Below are positions 1 to 12,080 of a stretch of 64,000 bases of DNA, piece by piece; positions within the stretch are counted from its first letter, which is position 1; every line of letters begins with the position of its first letter. Made by a program: the position numbers and the translations under genes. Under the pieces are notes generated by a model, which worked only from the letters and a program-made list of their open reading frames with translations, searched no databases and was not told where the DNA came from. The stretch covers positions 2,604,001 to 2,668,000 of the forward strand of contig VSJF01000002.1 in assembly GCA_009739215.1 (NCBI GenBank), read 5' to 3'. The DNA is from Floccularia luteovirens. Taxonomy: Eukaryota > Basidiomycota > Agaricomycetes > Agaricales > Squamanitaceae.

Positions 1-58
1 GACTTACTGAAATCTCCACATTCGGAGCCACGCGACTTGGGGCATCTGCCGCCGACAT
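1..58 (-). CDS. Possible first exon of a gene leaving the left edge
   Basis: On the minus strand an ATG at 58 opens 17 codons (MSAADAPSRVAPNVEIS) that end at a good donor, gtaagtc, around position 7. The codon use and the donor are compatible with a short first coding exon whose remainder lies beyond the window. There is no further evidence, and the product cannot be named. It could equally be chance. Confidence 0.3.
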   Translation of the reverse strand, partial: MSAADAPSRVAPNVEISVS

Positions 59-1184
59 AGCCTCTATCCGCCTCGGTCACCCTACGTATTTAGCAGGAGC
101 ACGCAGATCTACTAGATTCACGTTATACAAGGTTATCTATCTTCCACCTCATGGAACGCAGTCTTAACATAACATCTCTTTGTAAGCTGCCCGCTTGTTT
201 TGGTTCAGTTGATCATTTGTGACTGGTGGGGTATACAGCCTCACTAGCACTCTGAATTATGGGATCCTCATGCTACATGTACATCAGTTCATACTGTCTC
301 ATATCCGACATGTAATGAATTATTATGAATTTTCCTATTATATCCATCCTATTAAAGCTCGGAATAAGCTCGACTTAATGTTTATCCGAGTTGAACTGTG
401 AGGGAATTTGTGTATTTGTGGATGCTCAATCCAACGTGCGGTGTGTGGGATAAAAAAAAGTTCAGCAGGTTTTGTCACATAAACGTGTTGACGTGTGATG
501 ATTATGAATTACTACAAGCTGAAAACCTTACGTTCTACAAGTTTGTATATATTCTTCACCCAAGCGCAGTTAATGAGCAGGATCTTTTGGATATATACTC
601 GATTTTTCAATGACAACGGAACCAAAAAACCATTGTTCATTTCTTCTGTAGTTTGGGTCCGGCTTTATGCCCCGATTTGAACAAACGATGTTAAATCATA
701 CCCCCAATAGGTTCAAAAAATCAATTGAGCGCCCATTCGGTCAGGTCGGATGATGTTTGTTTTCCACAAAGTAATTATGATGTTCATTCTTTTCCAATTG
801 GGGTCCGGGGTTTCAATCGACGTTGTAATGAGAGCTGTTAATGAGGCTGTTTTAAACATTGTCATGGAAAAAATCCATTGGGTTTAAAGCATCCGTGGTC
901 TGCGAGCAAATCACGTAACCGAATAACATATGAGACGTTGCAAATGAAGCAACGAGATAAAATGAATGTAAGATAGATAAAGCTTGAAGCTTGAAGGTTG
1001 CTCTGGAGCTTATCCTGAGCATTCGGGAGAGTCTTCAATGATTTGAGGCATATGGTGGGGTAAAAAGAGTACGAGATTAAAAATAAGCCGAAAGTCACAT
1101 TACATATGGCGAAGCCGTGATGCCGGACGCTACATACATACATGATCAGTTACAGACCTCAATAAATTCAAGCCCTGAAATGAT
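59..1184. other. AT-rich intergenic region
   Basis: About 1.1 kb of AT-rich sequence with only short open frames that have no plausible splice sites or family similarity. It lies downstream of CHZ1 and upstream of the possible exon at the left edge. No gene, RNA or repeat could be supported here. Confidence 0.6.
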
Positions 1185-1680
1185 CTAATCTTTCATTGCT
1201 ACATCATCATCGCTGTCTTCTTCCTCCTGGTCTTGTAACCCAGCCTTCTCGAGGGCTTCTTTAGAAGTATAGTCGACCTTGACTCCACGAGTTCTTCTTC
1301 CGGGAAGTATGTCAGAAGGATCAATTCCCTCAAAGCTCTCTTCGGCCTGAAAGCAGATAAAATTTTGTCAGGATATATATAGGTAGGAAAATAAAAATAA
1401 GGGAATATCATAAACACAGTTTACACTGAAAAAGGACGAGACGCATCACTAACCTCTTCGTCTTCATCCTCGGACATGATTTCATCGTCGTCATCGTCAT
1501 CCTCCTCTTCATCTTCAACTTCCTCTTGGGTTTCGTCTGTGTTCATTTTGCGTTTGCCTTTGCCTTTACTGGCAGGACTAACTGGGTTATTACTTGACGC
1601 GACAAAAGGGTGAAAAAGAGAAATTGGAGTTGTGTAGGTACGTACTTTGTGGTAGAAGGATCGGTTACACTAGAAGACAT
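1185..1680 (-). CDS. CHZ1: Histone H2A.Z-specific chaperone CHZ1
   Basis: Three exons (1680-1646, 1592-1454, 1346-1185) give a 111-residue acidic protein. The N-terminal half is a Lys/Arg patch followed by a long Asp/Glu run. The last exon holds the CHZ motif, seen as GIDPSDILPGRRTRGVKVDY, which in this family contacts the H2A.Z-H2B dimer. CHZ1 hands H2A.Z-H2B dimers to the SWR1 remodeller in the nucleus. Both introns have GT-AG ends. The start follows a short TA-rich leader; the next gene upstream is divergently transcribed from 1995. The length fits the family (about 110-150 residues). The call rests on the CHZ motif plus acidity. Confidence 0.9.
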
Positions 1681-1994
1681 GGTGGTTGGTTTGAAAGACG
1701 CGTTATTATGGCATGTTTATGTATTGTGGGAATGAAGAGGAGAATATTAGATAATATAAGTGTCACACAGGACTATAAATGGGAGTCGCGCCCATCGAGA
1801 TATTTATGGAACAACATGCAATCGACCTATCTTTACTCGATCACAGTTGACTGTAATGCCAGGCCCCCTGCCCTGCCCTGCAGCTTCACACACCGTTCTT
1901 ACGGTGACCCGTGTCCCGATTGTTCTGGGGGCATTTACAAGCTTCATTCACTTGCTTTTCTTGTTACTTTTCCCATTCTTGCGTCCCAAACCAA

Positions 1995-3755
1995 ATGGTA
2001 GCCAAGACCGCGACTTCTGGAAGCAGCTTCTTCTTCGAAGGCTCTCCTATTCCTACATCCTCTCCTGGCTCTCTATCGTTTAGCAGCTCATCCACGAGCC
2101 GACCCGCATCATCCGCGGCGTCAATCAGAATTCCAACCATCTTGCGCCGTGAGTCGGTTGATGGGACACCATCTGACGTTCAAAAGGATGCTCTAGTCAC
2201 CCTATCACTCTCTTCTCTTTCTTTCCTCGACACAATTGTCAGAGACGGTACTTCTGGAGCTTCGCTGTACGCGGTCAAGACAAGTGGAAATTTAACTACC
2301 GTAGTTCGACGCGATGCCACAGGCACTACCATCAAAACTACAGAGATCAGATGGCCTGGTTCAAGCAAAACCAAAGATGAAGTTCAGATAATAATGAGAG
2401 GTGCAAGATGGAAGGGAGCAGATCATCTTCTCAAAAACAATTCGAACCCCAGGTATTTTCTTCAGTTGGCTGATTTTTTTAATTCTTCTCATTTCTTACA
2501 GCAATTCTCGGAAGTTTACTATACCAAATTTATCCCAAACTTTGAAGTGGAAACGTTCAGATAATACATTCATGGTACGTACGTTTTTTTCAGACGATTT
2601 AGAGAATTAATACAACATAAAACAAACCAGTGCACTGCACAGCGTCTTGATGGTCCTGTCGCAATGTTGGAACATTTCGATGACTCGCAGTTACCGACAC
2701 TAACGATCTATGAATCACTTTATGACAAAAATGAACTCGGCATTCCACAACTTCATGCAAACGTTTCTATCTTGCTCATTGACTACCTCTTAATTTCTTG
2801 CTTGCTCCTCGTTACTGATGTCCACGAATGGAAATTTGTCAAAAAAATACGAGGGAGTGAACAACTCTCATCTCGTCAAACGATCTCACGACATAGTAAT
2901 CACAGTCACTCTTCAGACACCTATTCTATCAGGCCCATTAGCGACAGCGACCAACGTTCAATCGCTTTCTCGCTCATGACCAGGAACGGCATGGGATTCA
3001 ATCAAAGCACAGACCAACTGAGTCAGATGTCCAGGGTGCTTTCGCCTGATGATAGTTCACAGAGCGATGCAAGTGTTTCTGAATATGACAGAGCTTCGAC
3101 TCCCTCTTCAAGTTATTGCCCTCCAAATCCCACATATTCTAACAGAGACGTTGAACAGCTACCTTCAACATTCTTATCTCCTCTGCGGGTCCCAATTTTC
3201 GGAAGCGAAAGCGAGCGCCTCCCTCCGGTTCCTGAAACCATAATATCTTCTTCTTCTACCCCAATTCGTGTGCTCCCTCCCCCTCCTTCCACACCTACCC
3301 CTTCAGAATTGCACACAATCCTGTCAAGGGCATCCTCCTCCTCCTCGCGGCCTTCCGAGATGTCTTTTAATAGCAGTCCAGGGTTATCTGAACAGCCATC
3401 GAGTCGCAACCGTGGGCGTAGTACGTCGAGCAGACCTCTTCCCAGACTGCCGCCAGTATCCAGAAGTGCAACGCATCATGAGCAAACTTTGCCTCCCTGG
3501 GCATCACACCCTTCACAAACATTACCAGTTGCGCCATATCAACATAATACCAACGAACCCCATCAATCACGTCTAGTGCTCAAGACCTCAGACGAGACGC
3601 TTAATCAATGGATGGAAACATTGCCCCCTGGAGCAACTCCGGCCGAAGTACGAGCACATTTCCAGATGCAACCCCCATCGTACGACTCCATAGACTTTGC
3701 AAGTCCATCCGTGGAGGTGCAACCACCGGCGTTGCTGTATATCACAGAGACGTAG
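1995..3755 (+). CDS. DUF6593 domain protein with long disordered tail
   Basis: Exons 1995-2452, 2502-2574 and 2631-3755 encode 551 residues. Residues about 1-60 are Ser/Pro rich. Residues about 65-275 fit DUF6593, a basidiomycete family of unknown function: a beta-rich region (SLYAVKTSGNLTTVVRRD), then KFTIPNLSQTLKWKR, a DGPVAMLEHF element, and a hydrophobic end (LLIDYLLISCLLLVT) closing with EWKF. The remaining 275 or so residues are low-complexity Ser/Pro/Thr. The hydrophobic end may be buried beta-strand rather than a membrane span. The start was chosen as the ATG nearest the conserved part with a purine at -3. No function is known for the family. Confidence 0.8.
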
Positions 3756-4206
3756 GATCCCGCCATGTTCGTTGTTTATTGTTACCATCGAACCATATGG
3801 TGCGCGCCACAAACTTTTACACAAAAACAGCTGTGTTCCTATGGAAATTTGCATTTGTCGCATTTTTTGACAAAGGAACGATGACATCGGAATCAGTGTT
3901 ATCACAGCCAGCTGATTCTCACGCTGGGTCTACGTTCGTACCTGGAGTTGCCACGAAATCATCTTGATTTAAACAATGCCAAAATCAATGATTATCTATC
4001 ACACTCATTTCTCCGTGATATTCAGTTGATTGGTTGTGAAGTTTATGGTTATTTTTTTGTCGTATTTTATTAATTCTCAATATGGTATTTCATGCGCAAG
4101 ATTGTAACATCAGCCGGGCCGATCAACTCCGGAGACAGCAAAAACATTGTATATAAAGCTCAATCTAGTCATTCGTTTGATACACCTGCAAACGACTGAT
4201 TACAGA

Positions 4207-4866
4207 ATGCCTCCCGTTTTAATTGTCGTCATGGTATGTTCCCAGGATCGGGTACGTAATATTACAACATCGACTGATAGCCATAGTAGGGAGTATCGGG
4301 GACTGGAAAGTCGACTTTGGGTTCAGCGCTCGCACGAGCACTGCACATGCCGTATGTCGAAGGCGATGAATTGCATCCAAAATCCAATGTTGATAAGATA
4401 TCATCAGGCATCCCATTAACGGATGCTGATCGGGAGCCTTGGTTAGAGCTGATAAGGACTACTGCTGAACACATGACAGCGGAGCTGACTGAAAGTGCCG
4501 AAATCCAAGGAGTAGTGGTAACCTGTTCGGCGCTGAAGAGATATTATCGTGATATCCTGCGAGGGAAGAGAAAGCCTGCATCTGTCGATACATCATCCCC
4601 TACCTGCACACCTGAGTGCTTCCGATCCCCATGTGCTGCCCACTTATTTTGTATTTATTGATGGACCACGAGATGTATTGCTTGATAGGATGGAGAAGCG
4701 GCCAGGTCACTTTATGAAAGCTGGGATGCTTGACAGTCAGCTGGCAACACTAGAGAGGCCCATCGGTGAGGAAGGGGTAGTTGTCGTTTCGTTGCAAGAT
4801 GAAACCGATCACCAGGTGAATTCCGCAAGGCGGGATCTCCAGGAGATCTTCAATACTACAACTTGA
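4207..4866 (+). CDS. Gluconate kinase (gluconokinase), frame interrupted
   Basis: Exon 1 (4207-4233) gives MPPVLIVVM and exon 2 starts at 4290 with the P-loop GVSGTGKST. GDELHPKSN (gluconate site), the CSALKRYYRDILRG motif, and the lid/C-terminus (PTYFVFIDGPRDVLLDRM, GHFMKAGMLDSQLATLE) follow in order. The enzyme phosphorylates gluconate to 6-phosphogluconate for the pentose phosphate pathway. The two halves are in different frames: between about 4566 and 4625 one base must be skipped. A 43-nt GC-AG intron (after GGGAAGAGAAA, ending cctgag) would restore phase but has a poor donor and no clear branch site. The alternatives are a consensus error or a real frameshift. Confidence 0.85.
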
Positions 4867-5017
4867 ATCGTTTTTATAACATTGTAGCTACTTAGTAGAA
4901 ATTTGAATAGATTAGATTAGATTATACCGGCGATTGCCGACTTGAGCGACGCGTGTGCTTGAAGCGACAGTACAGACGCGTCAGTCAGAATAGCTTCAAC
5001 CCGTTTACTCTTTCATC

Positions 5018-6179
5018 ATGGTATGTTCTCATTAATCGTGTACCAGAGTACCCTTGGCTAAGATTTTTTTTGTATAGGCCAGACGTTATGACAGTGAGCC
5101 ACTATGGCTATGGTCTTTGTTATTCACTTAACCACTTTGTTAGGTCGAACTACCATCTTTTCTCCCGAGGGTGAGTAATTCTCTTTGAGTGGGATAGACC
5201 TTTCATATATTTTCAAATCTTTAGGCCGTTTGTATCAAAGTAAGCCTTAGATCATCCCTTGGCTCACTCCAACATTTAATGTCGTTAATATCAGTCGAGT
5301 ATGCGATGGAAGCAATCTCGCATGCCGGTACAGTGCTGGGAGTTCTTGCCAAAGATGGGGTGATCCTCGCTGCAGAGAAGAAGGTTACTGGCAAACTCTT
5401 GGATCTATCAATTGCTAAAGAGGGAGGATATGGTGGTAGCGGCGAAAAGATATATTTGTTGAACTCGTACGTCGCCTTCTCACATCTAAGATCATCGTTA
5501 CATGTGTATGCCAACAGAAATGTTATCGGAGGGGTTGCAGGTCTTACTGCAGATGCAAATTCACTAGTTAACTACGCACGATCAGCAGCACAAAGGCATT
5601 TGTTGTCGTACAATGAAGATATTCCTGTAGAACTTCTGGCACAGAGGTTATGCGATATGAAACAAGGCTACACCCAATTCGGAGGTGCGTAAATCAGTAG
5701 AAATCTAATGCAACTATGGGCTCATTTTGTGCTTATAGGTTTACGCCCTTTTGGTGTTTCACTCCTCTATGCTGGCTATGATCCTCATTATCACTTCCAG
5801 TTATACCATTCCGATCCTTCAGGAAATTATTCCGGGTGGAAAGCAACATGCATCGGGGCCAACAATGGAACAGCACAAAGTTTGTTAAAACAAGAATACA
5901 AGGATGATATTGAAATAAAAGATGCAATCGGGTTGGTCCTAAGAACCATGAGCAAAACGATGGACAGTACAACGCTGGGAAGTGAAAAATGTATGTCATA
6001 GTTTGTTCTTCTGCGAATTTAATGTTGACGACACAACAGTGGAATTCGCTGTATTGACGCTCGATCCAAAGACTAAACAGCCAAAAGCAAAGATATACAA
6101 GCCTGTTGAAATTGATGCACTATTATTGTCAGAAGGTCTCATGAAGAAAGATGATGACGCGGAAATGCAGCCTGCGTAG
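5018..6179 (+). CDS. PRE9: 20S proteasome subunit alpha-4 (PRE9/PSMA4)
   Basis: Eight exons (5018-5020, 5078-5093, 5144-5170, 5225-5239, 5295-5466, 5518-5684, 5739-5990, 6040-6179) join in phase to 263 residues. The N-terminus reads [20 protein letters not shown] then [12 protein letters not shown], the proteasome alpha signature. Further conserved blocks are [27 protein letters not shown] and the ATCIGANNG block. The C-terminus is acidic, with Lys/Asp. It forms part of the outer alpha ring of the 20S core in cytosol and nucleus. The first coding exon is only the ATG, directly followed by gtatgt; the four N-terminal exons total 61 nt. All introns are GT-AG. Confidence 0.96.
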
Positions 6180-6332
6180 CATAGACAAAGTTGTAATTCT
6201 GTATATAATGGAAAATTTGCCTGCTTAGCTGCAGATTTTCAATGGCAAGCGATGTTATTATAGTTGTTACAAATGAAGTATGATGCCAGTATACAAGTTT
6301 GGTATCCACGGGTATAATTCGCAGACGTTTCC

Positions 6333-7071
6333 TCAATGACATGCCATTCCTTTTGCAGAATCACCAAGTATCGCGTCGATATTCATTGTTGACCCGAAGA
6401 TATAGTGTCCGAGCGCTGCCCCCACCACAACCGCAGTAATCAGATATGCCTATGGGAGAAAAAAATGAAGATTGGTATTGCCTTCATGGACATAACTTGT
6501 CGACGTACGTTATATGTCATGAAGACCAACATTAAGAAGAACGACAAGAAAACAGTTGCACCATATATGATAGCCCTAATCGCACGATACAAATTGGGAA
6601 CTGGAAGTCTGGTAGCAAGGCCTCAGCCAGCTGCCGGCATGTTTTGATAAGTGTTTTTCAGAAGGAGCACTCACCCTGTCAATGATGACTTCATCATACG
6701 TCTCCCACTCAGTAATCCATGGTCCTCACGATCGCTTACGGGGCTACTCCTCCCACTCGGGGTAAGTGACACTCCCCTAGACTTTCCCTTCGAAGTAAGT
6801 GACGTGGCGATATGATAATCCAACTTCTTCTGAAATACACGCAGGTATTCATAGAATACGCTCAGCGCGATGATGGATATACAGGAAACCGCAAATGCAG
6901 TTTTGGAGCTTATGTGCCAACTGCGAAAGACAATGCAGGTATCTATGATATTGGTGTTCCTAAGTATAGTGTTGTGATAAGCTGGATATTATGTGAAAAG
7001 TGAAACATACCAGAGCATATCCATTGTACATCTTGGGCCCCATTGGCTATTTCTCCGTGTCCATGATCCAT
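6333..7071 (-). CDS. CTR-type copper transporter, one base short in exon 1
   Basis: Exons 7071-7011, 6959-6675, 6608-6509 and 6449-6333. The order of features is typical of CTR permeases: a Met/His-rich start (MDHGHGEIANG), CTMDMLWNT, a first membrane span after FRSWHI, a cytosolic loop with LDYHIATSLTSKGKS and LTPSGRSS, a second span with the MLVFMTYN motif (MxxxM equivalent) and a third with GAALGHYIFG. A short tail ends in MACH. Such trimers import Cu(I) across plasma or vacuolar membrane. The start and the CTMDML part are in different frames, joined only if one G is added to the GGGG run at 7041-7038. Without that the protein would lack its N-terminus. About 187 residues if intact. Confidence 0.88.
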
Positions 7072-7411
7072 TATAGTGCTGAACTGAAGATGAGCGTTAA
7101 GCTTTGCAAGAAATTAAGACTAGAAGTGATGAATGCAGGTTAAATCGGCATGTTATGATATGTAATCACTTGATTATTGCTATCTTGTTTGGTTCTTCTG
7201 TCAGATATTCCGCTACCCATACAATTCATTAGTAGCACTTACCATTACATTCAACGATGGACTTTTGGCACAAGACATTGAATTAGTAAAGAAGACCTCG
7301 ACGCGAAGCTATGCAATGGTGGGTTCACTAAGCAGTGGTTGTTGAGCATACTACTACTAGTACTCCTTGTCGTGTGTTAAGATGGAAGTATGAAGACATT
7401 CGCTGAAGTAG
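7072..7411. other. Intergenic region between CTR transporter and Yippee gene
   Basis: About 340 bases upstream of the copper transporter and downstream of the Yippee gene. I see no coding exon. It presumably contains the copper transporter promoter; no convincing GCTC/TTTGCTC copper element was recognised. Confidence 0.5.
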
Positions 7412-8002
7412 TTACAGTCCTTCTTCATCTAATGTCCAAGCATTTTCCTTTATCAATTTCTCCCGTTCAAGAAGGTATTTTCCTGTGTTCCATCAGCGTA
7501 TGACACACAATATGCAGACAAGGGAACAATACTACCTTCCTTGTATTTCTGGAGATGATCTGCAGCTTTATGATAATACCATCCAAGACGCTCATTGCAA
7601 CCCATACAAAACACATCTGCTACAGTATGTACACCAGTCCTTCAAGAAGATCAGTTTCTGCAGCGAGTAAAATTTGAATTTATGGAAATTACATTAACGA
7701 TCGTTCTTCTCTGCGTCCCAATTTAATATTTGTGGCTGAATTCATAAGACTAGAAAGACATCAGTTGTGAGGCCCAGAGCCATAATAGATCGACTTGCAA
7801 TCCTCTCCCGTCCCGGCCAGAGAAGGTTTTGCTGATGACTTCGTCTTGCAGTGACTAAGTTCACAGGAATCAATAAAATTCTAGATTTTGGGATAGTGAT
7901 ACAGACGACTACTGCTGAGCACTTTGAGCATGAATATGTTGGATGACCATCATATGTGTGGATGACTTGAGTCTTCGTATCGGACTTAGGGGATACTGAC
8001 AT
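7412..8002 (-). CDS. Yippee-like zinc-binding protein
   Basis: Five exons (8002-7913, 7854-7799, 7749-7693, 7639-7536, 7482-7412) join in phase to 125 residues. The two zinc-binding Cys pairs are CSKC (exon 1) and CMGC (exon 4). Between them come DEVISKTFSGRDGRG, NIKLGRREERSL and the MTGVHTVADVFC block; after them NERLGWYYHKA and the end KYLLEREKLIKEN. This is the Yippee fold (Mis18/cereblon-like). The family is universal in eukaryotes and its molecular role is poorly known. The second intron (7798-7750) has a GC donor, gcaagt, and is needed to keep phase. The gene is divergent from VPS53, with 319 bases between starts. Confidence 0.9.
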
Positions 8003-8321
8003 GTTTTCGTGGTTCCAGTACAGCACCGTTGTACCAGACCTGTTGAAGATAAAAAAGGAAGATAACAAATGTAGTGATGGCCAATTAGGAAACACTTGAA
8101 TACGATAGGGGTACAATTGCACTATTAGTCTGGGGCAATACTCGAAGCTTGCAGTTTTTCTGAAACGATTTTACTAGTTATAAAGGTTAATAGTGTTTCG
8201 TATACAGGAAAGTTCATGATACATTTTGAAGTGAAAGTGAACAAGTTTTGAAAATGTCTGGATTTGGCAAGCAATAAATAACATTGTCACACTTAAACTA
8301 GCTCACACAAGTACCGCCTTC
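8003..8321. promoter_or_regulatory. Shared upstream region of Yippee and VPS53
   Basis: The 319 bases between the divergent starts of the Yippee gene (8002) and VPS53 (8322) must contain both promoters. The sequence is AT-rich with no motif that I could assign with confidence. Confidence 0.5.
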
Positions 8322-11300
8322 ATGCTCTCTGAAGAACTTCCGCATGAAGTCATCCTAGCAATTCAGCGAGTGCTAGAGCTTGATTCTACAAAACAACAAG
8401 ATCCTTTGGATAATATAGCTGGTGATTTCAATCCCGTCCATGTCCTCAACCAATTCTTTCCCGATGGTAAGCGCAGTCTTTGGAAAAATACGTATCGCTC
8501 ACTTAATTTCTCTATCAATATCAGAGGCCTCTCTCGCTCACATCGATTCGGTAAATGCACAGTTGAATCAAACTCAACTTGATCTACAGAAAGAAATTGA
8601 GTTGTTGCAGACCGAGCTCAAGCGGAATCAGAGTCCGGAGAGCATGACAATGATCCAGGAAATGATATCAGTTAGTCTTTTGTGAATGATATCTTCAGAA
8701 TATACTAAATAACCATTGTGTCCAATTCAAGGACTTGTTGGGCCAAATGTCACGTATACGGGAAAAGGCAACCGAGTCGGAAGCTGTGGTCAGGAATATC
8801 ACGGAGGATATACAAGTACTGGACCTTGCCAAGAAAAATCTGATATCGAGCATGACCACCATGAAGAGACTTCAGATGCTAGGTATATCTATTCATATTA
8901 AGGACATTTGCATTTATATTAATCCCTTGTATCATCAAGTCAATGCCCTCGGCCAGCTCGAGGATCTCATCAAAGAGAGGAAATACAACGAGGTTGCACA
9001 AACACTTGCTGTAAGGTTTTTAAACACATTTTCATTAGCTATGTGCTTATACTTTAGTAGGCTGTCAAGCAGATATCTGCATTCTTCAAGCAGTACACTT
9101 CAGTGCCTCATATATCACGCATCTGGAAACGGATTCAGGAAGTTCAAGGGGAAATTCGGAGCCGCCTCGATACAGACTTTGATGCATTGTATGTTTCTGT
9201 TTCCTCCTTTTGCAACCTCAGCATAACACTGCTCTGGAAGCTATTTACCAGATCCAATGAAGCCTATCAAACCCTCTGTGATATCGGATGCCTGTCAAGT
9301 CGTGGATGTGCTTGGTTTAGATGTTCGCACTCATTTCATTGATCGATATGTGGCTCTGGAGTTGAAAGAATATCGTCGGATATTTCGTACGGCGGACGAG
9401 GCCGGACAACTAGACAACATTTCTAGACGATTCGCTTGGTTCAGACGGCTATTACAGAGTCACGAGATCGAACAAGGAAGAGTATTCCCTGCGGAATGGA
9501 AAGTTAGCTGGCATTTATTAGCTAAATTTGCAGAAATCACACGGTACGGCTTAATCCTTCCAACGAGCTACATATATGGTAGTAATGAAATGTTAGGGAT
9601 GACCTTACTGCTTTGCTTTCGAAAGCCGCAAATTCTTTGATCTTGAAATCCTTATTGGAATATCTACAAGTCGCATTGGAATTTGAGTCGTCTATGTCGA
9701 AACAATGGGCTACACCTGTGCGTTGTTCGTCTTTAATAACAAATTAGGTATAAGTTAACATTTAGCTATCAGTTTGAAACGATTTTGAAAGAGGTTACAA
9801 GCACTTTGGCTAAACCACCTAGATCCATGTCGTCTGCTTTCGAACCTCACTTGGGCATTTTTGTTGATGCACAGGATAAGTAAGTCAAACATCTTCTATC
9901 TATTTATAATGTTAATACCCCGAAGAATTCTAGCGGAAATGTTGGCTCCTCATCGCAAGGGAAAATCGAGTAAGGCACAACCAAGACCTTCACTAGACAC
10001 CACCCCCGCGAACAGTGATAGTGGGCATGAAGCTCCTCCCATCACTGTCTTCCCTTCATCAACAGAGCTCTTTTACTTTTACGGACAAAGTCTTGACCAA
10101 TGTGCTAAACTTTCGCCAGGCAAGCTATTGTATGACCTATCAGTTCTGCACAAGAAGTGGTTGAGGATATTTGCTGGTAAGTTATAATACAAATCACCCA
10201 TGAAACTCTTATAACACGATACTACAGAGGATGTCTTGATAGCGAAACGGTGGGCTATAAAATAAGTATGAGCTCTTCAAAAGACTAAAGCATTCTCATC
10301 TGCAGACCGCCTTCTCAATCCAGAAAATCTACAGAAACTAGAATAGATATCGACAGTCTTAAAGAAGCATGTATAATTATCAACACAGCAGATTACTGTC
10401 AAACAACAGCCCTCCAGGTAAGGTAAACCTGTGTCGATAACTACATCTGTTAATGTTTCCCAGTTGGAAGACAAGATTAGGGAAAAGGTTACAGAAGAAT
10501 TCAAGGAAAAAGTCACTTTCCAAGAAGAGCGCGACCTATTTGTTGGGTGAGTTTCGTTACCCGTATGAATATAGATTTATTCCTCATACATGCGTAATAA
10601 GCACTATCTCGACAACCATTGGTGTTATTCTACGGGAACTGGATATTTCATGTGACCCTGCGTTGCTAACTATGGCGCGCACATCGTGGTCCAATCTAAG
10701 TCAAGTCAGCGGACCTTCCAATTACACAAGCGATCTAGTAAAAGCAGCAGAACAAGTGATTGACACAGTGAAACCTCTCATAGAACAAAAGAAGTATACT
10801 CGAAATCTCCTTGACAAGGCTTGCAGGTATTTGAACCCTATCATGATATCTTCCTAGTGTTCTGAACACCACACAGTTTGCTGCTCGTTAAGTTTACGAA
10901 CTCGCTTGTTAGAAGCCGGCCATTGAAAGAAATTGGTGCCGAACAGGTATCTCAAACGGTTTCCCAAGCTAATAAATACTCAGCATTTCTATCAGCTACT
11001 CATTGACTTGCCAGTAGTCAAAGCATTCTTGACAAAAATGCCTGGCGAAGACTTATTGACAACAATGTATGCGCATTAATTCTAATCTACCGCTGTTGTG
11101 ACATTAACAAATTTCCGTACAGTTATACCCGAACATTGACAAAAACTACATCACGCTTAGAGGCTTTGCTGAAAGTCATTGTCACTCCTGAGGTTCTTAA
11201 TCTATCTCAACAAACTAACAACAAAGCAAAGTCTAACTCAAAATTACAGGACCCCCCTGAGGGCTTCATCTTGAATTACACACTTCTGATCGGAGACGCC

Positions 11301-11730
11301 TCATTTTCCAACTTTCAAAAGGTAAATAGTACTATTTCCCGCCCTGTTCTAACTAACGTCTTGTTAGATCTTGGATCTCAAAGGGACAACTAAATCTGTC
11401 CAGAACAGTCTACTAGACTCGTTTCTCACTATCACAAGTACTAAAACCGATTTAGAAAGTACATCTTTCTTATCCTCTCTCGATATGGACCCCACTACTT
11501 CTGGCTTGAGTACTGGTGGCCTCATTAGTCCGGGTGCAAGCAAGTCTTCACTTGTCTTGAGCGGCAATACAATTGGTGGCGAAGGAATATTCACCAACTT
11601 CATTGTTCCACCCCCTAGTGGTCCACCTACAGGGTCTAGTGTCGGTGATGGTCGTCCAGGTGAACGCCGTGAGGTATTTAGGCGGTTCGTGAGTTTTGGG
11701 TTGAGGAAAGATACTATGGGGCCATCTTAG
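8322..11730 (+). CDS. VPS53: GARP/EARP tethering complex subunit VPS53
   Basis: Seventeen exons from 8322 to 11730 join in phase (840 residues, or 859 if a 57-nt in-frame segment at 11195-11251 is retained). The N-terminus has NPVHVLNQFFPDEASLAHID and coiled coil to about residue 150, typical of Vps53. Conserved later blocks are SRRFAWFRRLLQSHE, the CIIINTADYCQTTALQLEDK signature, and NFQKILDLKG near the end. GARP tethers endosome-derived vesicles at the trans-Golgi. Exon 10 is only 22 nt (10228-10249). The last 100 residues are Ser/Thr/Gly-rich and probably disordered. All phases agree, so this gene shows no frame damage. Confidence 0.94.
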
Positions 11731-12080
11731 TGACAATGTTCACTGATTGATCAGAGTAGTGTACTTGTTCTCTTTTTATAATGAATACTTCTGTGTGATC
11801 TTTGTGGCTGGTTGGGTAGGCAACAGACCAGAGTTCGCTTGTTTTGTTCTATCCCCATCAAACATGGGGCAAGAAGCCCAAATGCTCCATGCAGAGCGAT
11901 CGTAATCTCCATATAAAACTGGCTATGGAACGGCTACGCAATTCGGAACGAACTCTGCATAATTAATTACGTAGTAGTTCCAAGATAGTAAAGGAAAATA
12001 AACAGAGATACAAGAAACCAAGTACACAGATGACTGGATAAGTAATCCTACAAATCAACTACACAAGGGGACCCAGTTCG
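11731..12080. other. Intergenic region between convergent genes
   Basis: About 350 bases between the 3' ends of VPS53 and the surface-protein gene. It will contain both 3' UTRs and polyadenylation sites. No further structure was seen. Confidence 0.6.
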
